From Candidatus Iainarchaeum sp. (GTDB lineage Archaea; Iainarchaeota; Iainarchaeia; Iainarchaeales; GW2011-AR10): a stretch of DNA of 7,238 nucleotides. The position numbers were made by a program, and so were the translations under genes. The first letter of the stretch is position 1, and the number at the start of each line of letters is the position of its first letter. Shown one piece after another: positions 5,333 to 7,238 of the stretch. The stretch lies in contig JACPKT010000017.1 in the NCBI GenBank assembly GCA_016186855.1, positions 1-7,238 on the forward strand, read 5' to 3'. The notes beneath the pieces were generated by a model that worked only from the letters and a program-made list of their open reading frames with translations, was not told the DNA's origin and ran no database searches.

Positions 5333-5341
5333 CTATTTATT
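5333..5341 (-). promoter_or_regulatory. TATA box of the pilin gene
   Basis: The minus strand reads AATAAATAG after a run of A, centred about 28 nt before the pilin ATG. With archaeal spacing, transcription would start within about 3 nt of the ATG, giving a leaderless mRNA. The element overlaps the 3' end of the rnp4 gene. Confidence 0.5.
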
Positions 5342-5639
5342 TTTTTGGTTTAAGAGAAGTTTTTCTTTCAAAACCGCACTCAAGGCACTTTATTACCAAA
5401 AACGGTTTCTGTTCTGTGTGCTCGCAGTTTTTTCCTTTTTTGAGGAACGCTCCGCATTTTTTGCAGAACATTTTTTTTAATTCCGCTGGAATGGTTGCCT
5501 TATTTTTTGAGCTGATTTTTCTTGCAAGCTCTACGTATCGTTTGCTATAGTGTGGTTCTTTTTCAAACGCGTTGTCAGCAAGTTAAAATAGCCTGTAAAT
5601 GCGCTCCAGCGCTATTTTTTGTATTTCAGTTTGCCGCAT
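5337..5639 (-). pseudogene. rnp4: RNase P protein 4 (Rpp21/Rpr2) with in-frame TAA at codon 19
   Basis: One frame of 100 codons from ATG at 5639 to TAA at 5339-5337 matches archaeal Rpp21, the zinc-ribbon subunit of RNase P that works with Rpp29 to mature tRNA 5' ends. Codons 1-18 read MRQTEIQKIALERIYRLF. Codons 20-100 give LADNAFEKEPHYSKRYVELA, an FCKKCGAFL knuckle (C59, C62), then KCLECG (C85, C88), the four zinc ligands. Codon 19 is TAA (5585-5583), where the family usually has Glu in the 'LFELA' motif, so a single GAA to TAA change would explain it. No start codon lies between the stop and codon 57. TAA ends several other genes here, so it is not reassigned generally. It is either a sequence error or a real nonsense mutation. 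The ATG is 4 nt after the sugar transferase stop, with AAGGT as Shine-Dalgarno. Confidence 0.85.
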
Positions 5640-5643
5640 TGTT

Positions 5644-6195
5644 TTACCTTGTTCTGGCCCGCAAGAGCAGGATGTTTGCAACGATTTTTGAGCCAAAAAA
5701 AGTGTAAGCCCTGCTCTTGTTTGTTTTCCACATTTTGTAAAATTTCCTGCACTGCTCGAAAAACTGTTCGTCTGTTGGAGGGAAAGGCGTGCAAGAATAC
5801 TGGAGCCCCAAGAGCCCGGGCCCGACTTCATCGTAAATTTTCCTAACGTCTTGTGGGAGTTGTCTGTGCTCTTTTCTCAAAAGCGGTCTGATGCTGACAA
5901 TTCGCAGTGTTCCCTTTAAAACATCAATTATTTGCGGCAGTTCATCCAAGTGTGTTACTCGTAAAACCCTCCCAAGTTTTGTCACTCTTTTGTCATCTTT
6001 CCTGAACTTGTCCAAAGAGCTTTCGTTTGTACTTTTTAGTAGCGAATTTGGCTCCATTGTCCTGACTTTTGTGACAACTATTGCCCTTCTGTGTGTTGGC
6101 CTTCTGTTTGCTGCATACCTTTCTTGTGGTCTTCGCCTTTTTTTTCCGACCCTGATGGCGTGGTGAAAAAGTGTAGTGTCTCTAAATGTTGGCAT
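5644..6195 (-). CDS. Bacterial-type sugar transferase, short and without membrane helix
   Basis: 183 residues resembling the catalytic domain of polyisoprenyl-phosphate sugar-1-phosphate transferases (WcaJ/PglC family), which start glycan assembly on a lipid carrier at the membrane. Matches: LFHHAIRVGKK, VTKVRTM, DKRVTKLGRVLRVTHLDELPQIIDVLKG (the Asp84-Glu85 pair corresponds to the catalytic DE of PglC), IVSIRPLL and EVGPGLLGLQY. Differences are no N-terminal membrane helix, an Arg-rich insert (about residues 18-38) between the VGK and VRTM motifs, and S-I-R-P in place of the usual G-P-R-P. An in-frame TAG just upstream of ATG 6195 excludes a longer start. No Shine-Dalgarno is seen, and a TATA element about 34 nt upstream suggests a short leader. 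Whether it is an active enzyme is uncertain. Confidence 0.75.
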   Translation of the reverse strand: MPTFRDTTLFHHAIRVGKKRRRPQERYAANRRPTHRRAIVVTKVRTMEPNSLLKSTNESSLDKFRKDDKRVTKLGRVLRVTHLDELPQIIDVLKGTLRIVSIRPLLRKEHRQLPQDVRKIYDEVGPGLLGLQYSCTPFPPTDEQFFEQCRKFYKMWKTNKSRAYTFFGSKIVANILLLRARTR

Positions 6196-6224
6196 GGATT
6201 CACACTATAAATTAATGGAAAGCT

Positions 6225-6233
6225 GTATTTATT
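6225..6233 (-). promoter_or_regulatory. TATA box of the sugar transferase gene
   Basis: The minus strand reads AATAAATAC, nearly the same as the element before the pilin gene (AATAAATAG). It is centred about 34 nt before the ATG at 6195, predicting a leader of about 8 nt with no Shine-Dalgarno. Confidence 0.45.
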
Positions 6234-6266
6234 GGTTTTTGTCAGTGGTTTCTTTTCTCATCTTTT

Positions 6267-6581
6267 TTACGCTTTGAGTTTTTCCAGTTTTTTGTTCAAG
6301 TTTTCATATACTTCGTTTTTCTTTTCATCACTTAACCTGAACAGTTTTTTTGCTATTGCGTTTTCTGTAATTGTGAAAATGTAATTTGTTTTGATAACAC
6401 TCTCTTTAATCGCCCCGTCTTTTTTTGTTAGCCGTATTCCTTTCATGTTAGTGTTGCTTGTTATTCCTGCAACAACAACATTGGCAAACTCTTCAAATAA
6501 AACAACCGCCGGCCTTTTTTTTGTTTCAAAAGAATCCGTAAACTGAACTTGTGCTAAAACAACCTGTCCTGCTTCAAGCAT
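6267..6581 (-). CDS. MazF/PemK-like toxin
   Basis: 104 residues of the MazF/PemK fold, usually a sequence-specific mRNA or rRNA endoribonuclease that halts growth when its antitoxin is lost. Motifs: GQVVLAQVQFTDSFETKKRPAVVLFEE (strand 1, loop, and the K-K/R-RPAVVL signature), then VVVAGITSNTN (strand with conserved T/S) and ESVIKTNYIFTITENAIAKK, matching 'S.. ... I.T.....I.K..G.L'. The C-terminal helix (SDEKKNEVYENLNKKLEKL) is normal. The ATG at 6581 overlaps the antitoxin stop by 8 nt, with GGGAGA just before it. Its position after an RHH gene supports a type II toxin-antitoxin pair. Confidence 0.85.
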   Translation of the reverse strand: MLEAGQVVLAQVQFTDSFETKKRPAVVLFEEFANVVVAGITSNTNMKGIRLTKKDGAIKESVIKTNYIFTITENAIAKKLFRLSDEKKNEVYENLNKKLEKLKA

Positions 6582-6795
6582 TCTCCCAAGCCTCGTCTTC
6601 TTTGTTGTCCCAAAGCTCTTTCATTTTCTCCTGCTGAACCCGATGAAGGTATTCATCGTACTGGTTTCTATGTTCCTTGTCTTTTTTTAAAAGCTGGCCA
6701 ATAAGTTCTGAATATGTTTGTCTTGGATAGCGCTTTGCTTTTTTCATTTCATTTAAGATTTTTTTTTCTACTTGAACAGTGGTAACATCAGGCAT
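6574..6795 (-). CDS. Ribbon-helix-helix antitoxin of the MazF-like pair
   Basis: 73 residues from ATG at 6795. The N-terminus PDVTTVQVEKKILNEMKKAK followed by YPRQTYSELIGQLL is an RHH DNA-binding fold: a beta strand (TTVQV), helix 1, and helix 2 with the T-Y-S-E-L-I pattern common in archaeal VapB/RelB-like antitoxins. The acidic, flexible C-terminus (QEKMKELWDNKEDEAWENA) would be the part that blocks the toxin. The frame extends 32 codons further to a GTG at 6891, but those residues look random and cover the promoter, so I chose the later start. No Shine-Dalgarno is seen. The dimer probably represses its own promoter. Confidence 0.75.
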   Translation of the reverse strand: MPDVTTVQVEKKILNEMKKAKRYPRQTYSELIGQLLKKDKEHRNQYDEYLHRVQQEKMKELWDNKEDEAWENA

Positions 6796-6826
6796 ATAAA
6801 ACACTATAGATAGAATATAACAAATT

Positions 6827-6835
6827 GTATAAAAA
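6827..6835 (-). promoter_or_regulatory. TATA box of the antitoxin-toxin pair
   Basis: The minus strand reads TTTTTATAC, centred about 36 nt before the ATG at 6795, predicting a leader of about 10 nt. The stretch between (6796-6826) is very AT-rich with repeated TATA-like words. It probably also contains the RHH operator, though no clear palindrome stands out. Confidence 0.5.
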
Positions 6836-6887
6836 TATTGCATTTTTTCCGGAATTTGACCTGTTTGTTGCCGTTTCTCATTCTTTT

Positions 6888-7196
6888 TCACTTTTTTAGT
6901 TTCAGTTTTTTTGCGTTCTTTTCGCTTATTTCTTGTTGTTCCAGTGTGCCACCGGTTTTAATTCCGTATTTTTCAGCAAGGTACAATATTTCGTGGACAT
7001 TTTTATCCAATAGTTTTGCTGTCAAGCTTAAGGAAATCCTTCCTTGTTCGTATAGTTTCATTGCGTATTCTTCTGCGCCGGTATAAAGCAACTGTTTTAT
7101 GGCCGTGGTCTTGTCTGTGTTTTCTTCTCTTGCCCTAAGTTCTGCCAATTCCATTATTGGTTTTTTTATTCTTAGAGGGTAACTTACTGAGCTCAT
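6888..7196 (-). CDS. UPF0175-family antitoxin-like protein
   Basis: 102 residues. Residues 30-80 match UPF0175: TAIKQLLYTGAEEYAMKLYEQGRISLSLTAKLLDKNVHEILYLAEKYGI, containing a helix-turn-helix (ISLSLTAKLLDKNVHEILYL). The front (SYPLRIKKPIMELAELRARE) looks like a ribbon-helix-helix strand and helix, and the C-terminal end is a basic tail. UPF0175 proteins are usually antitoxins or regulators paired with PIN-like DUF3368 proteins, but no such partner lies downstream here: the next genes are an RHH/MazF pair. The start ATG at 7196 has AAGGTGG about 8 nt upstream. It may overlap the end of an upstream gene by 4 nt (ATGA). Confidence 0.82.
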   Translation of the reverse strand: MSSVSYPLRIKKPIMELAELRAREENTDKTTAIKQLLYTGAEEYAMKLYEQGRISLSLTAKLLDKNVHEILYLAEKYGIKTGGTLEQQEISEKNAKKLKLKK

Positions 7197-7237
7197 TTTT
7201 CACCCACCTTTATTTTTCTATCAATTTTTTCAAAAGT
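7193..7237 (-). CDS. Possible 3' end of an upstream gene
   Basis: At the right edge one minus frame is open for 14 codons (TFEKIDRKIKVGEK) and ends in TGA that overlaps the UPF0175 ATG as ATGA. The other two frames contain stops within these bases. Such 4-nt overlaps are common among genes in this window, so a co-transcribed upstream partner, possibly the true toxin or regulator partner, is likely, but 14 codons are too few to identify it. Confidence 0.35.
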   Translation of the reverse strand, partial: TFEKIDRKIKVGEK

Positions 7238-7238
7238 A

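Noticed and set aside
4993..5550. Plus-strand open frame of 185 codons
   Set aside because: It lies opposite the pilin and rnp4 genes and shows no known motif.
5583..5831. Minus-strand frame of 82 codons ending in ...ALERIYRLF
   Set aside because: Only its last 18 codons are a real gene (the start of rnp4); the earlier part is a shadow of the sugar transferase.
6796..6891. N-terminal extension of the antitoxin from a GTG at 6891
   Set aside because: The 32 extra residues do not look like part of an RHH fold, and the stretch contains the likely promoter.
1..7238. tRNA, rRNA, CRISPR arrays, insertion sequences
   Set aside because: I found no cloverleaf, no rRNA-like stretch, no regular repeat-spacer pattern and no terminal inverted repeats with a transposase gene.

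Overview
All well-supported genes in this window lie on the minus strand, so reading order runs from the right end to the left end. The organism is almost certainly an archaeon. It has archaeal/eukaryotic-type ribosomal proteins (eS19, eL39, eL31, L18Ae/LX), aIF6, PDCD5, prefoldin alpha, a class III signal-peptide pilin, an RNase P Rpp21-type subunit, TRAM and RPA-like OB-fold proteins, and TATA-box promoters. Small genes, tight packing, Lys-rich A-runs, non-canonical extensions on ribosomal proteins and an apparently TM-less bacterial-type sugar transferase suggest a DPANN-like lineage (Diapherotrites, Micrarchaeota or Aenigmarchaeota type). That placement is inference only.

Right part (7238 to about 6200): a possible gene tail at the window edge, a UPF0175-family antitoxin-like gene, then a toxin-antitoxin pair made of a ribbon-helix-helix antitoxin and a MazF/PemK-like toxin that overlap by 8 nt. 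Middle (6195-4857): a short sugar transferase followed 4 nt later by an RNase P subunit gene (Rpp21/Rpr2, Rnp4) that is uniform in frame but broken by one in-frame TAA at codon 19. Then comes a Cys-rich type IV pilin-like secreted protein with an oligo-T terminator.

Core operon (4738-935): eS19, PDCD5, eL39, eL31, aIF6, L18Ae/LX, prefoldin alpha, ftsY. Junctions are overlaps or 0-9 nt gaps. This set links ribosome biogenesis, the polypeptide exit tunnel (eL31, eL39), chaperoning (prefoldin) and membrane targeting (FtsY). Its leader can fold into two hairpins, and the second buries the Shine-Dalgarno sequence of eS19 under a GNRA-type loop. ftsY is split by a frameshift at a nine-A run: its normal N-terminus lies in another frame, starting from a TTG next to the prefoldin stop.

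Left part (934-1): a single-domain OB-fold protein with a TTG start, a gap of 383 nt with no convincing gene but with palindromes and a possible promoter, and the 5' part of a TRAM-domain RNA-binding protein that runs off the window.

The most notable points are the two broken but apparently essential genes (ftsY and rnp4), the structured leader of the ribosomal operon, the extra tails on eS19, eL31 and eL39, and a roughly 24-residue internal deletion in aIF6. I did not find a convincing new multi-gene system. The closest to undescribed biology is the leader structure and the remodelled tunnel-exit proteins.
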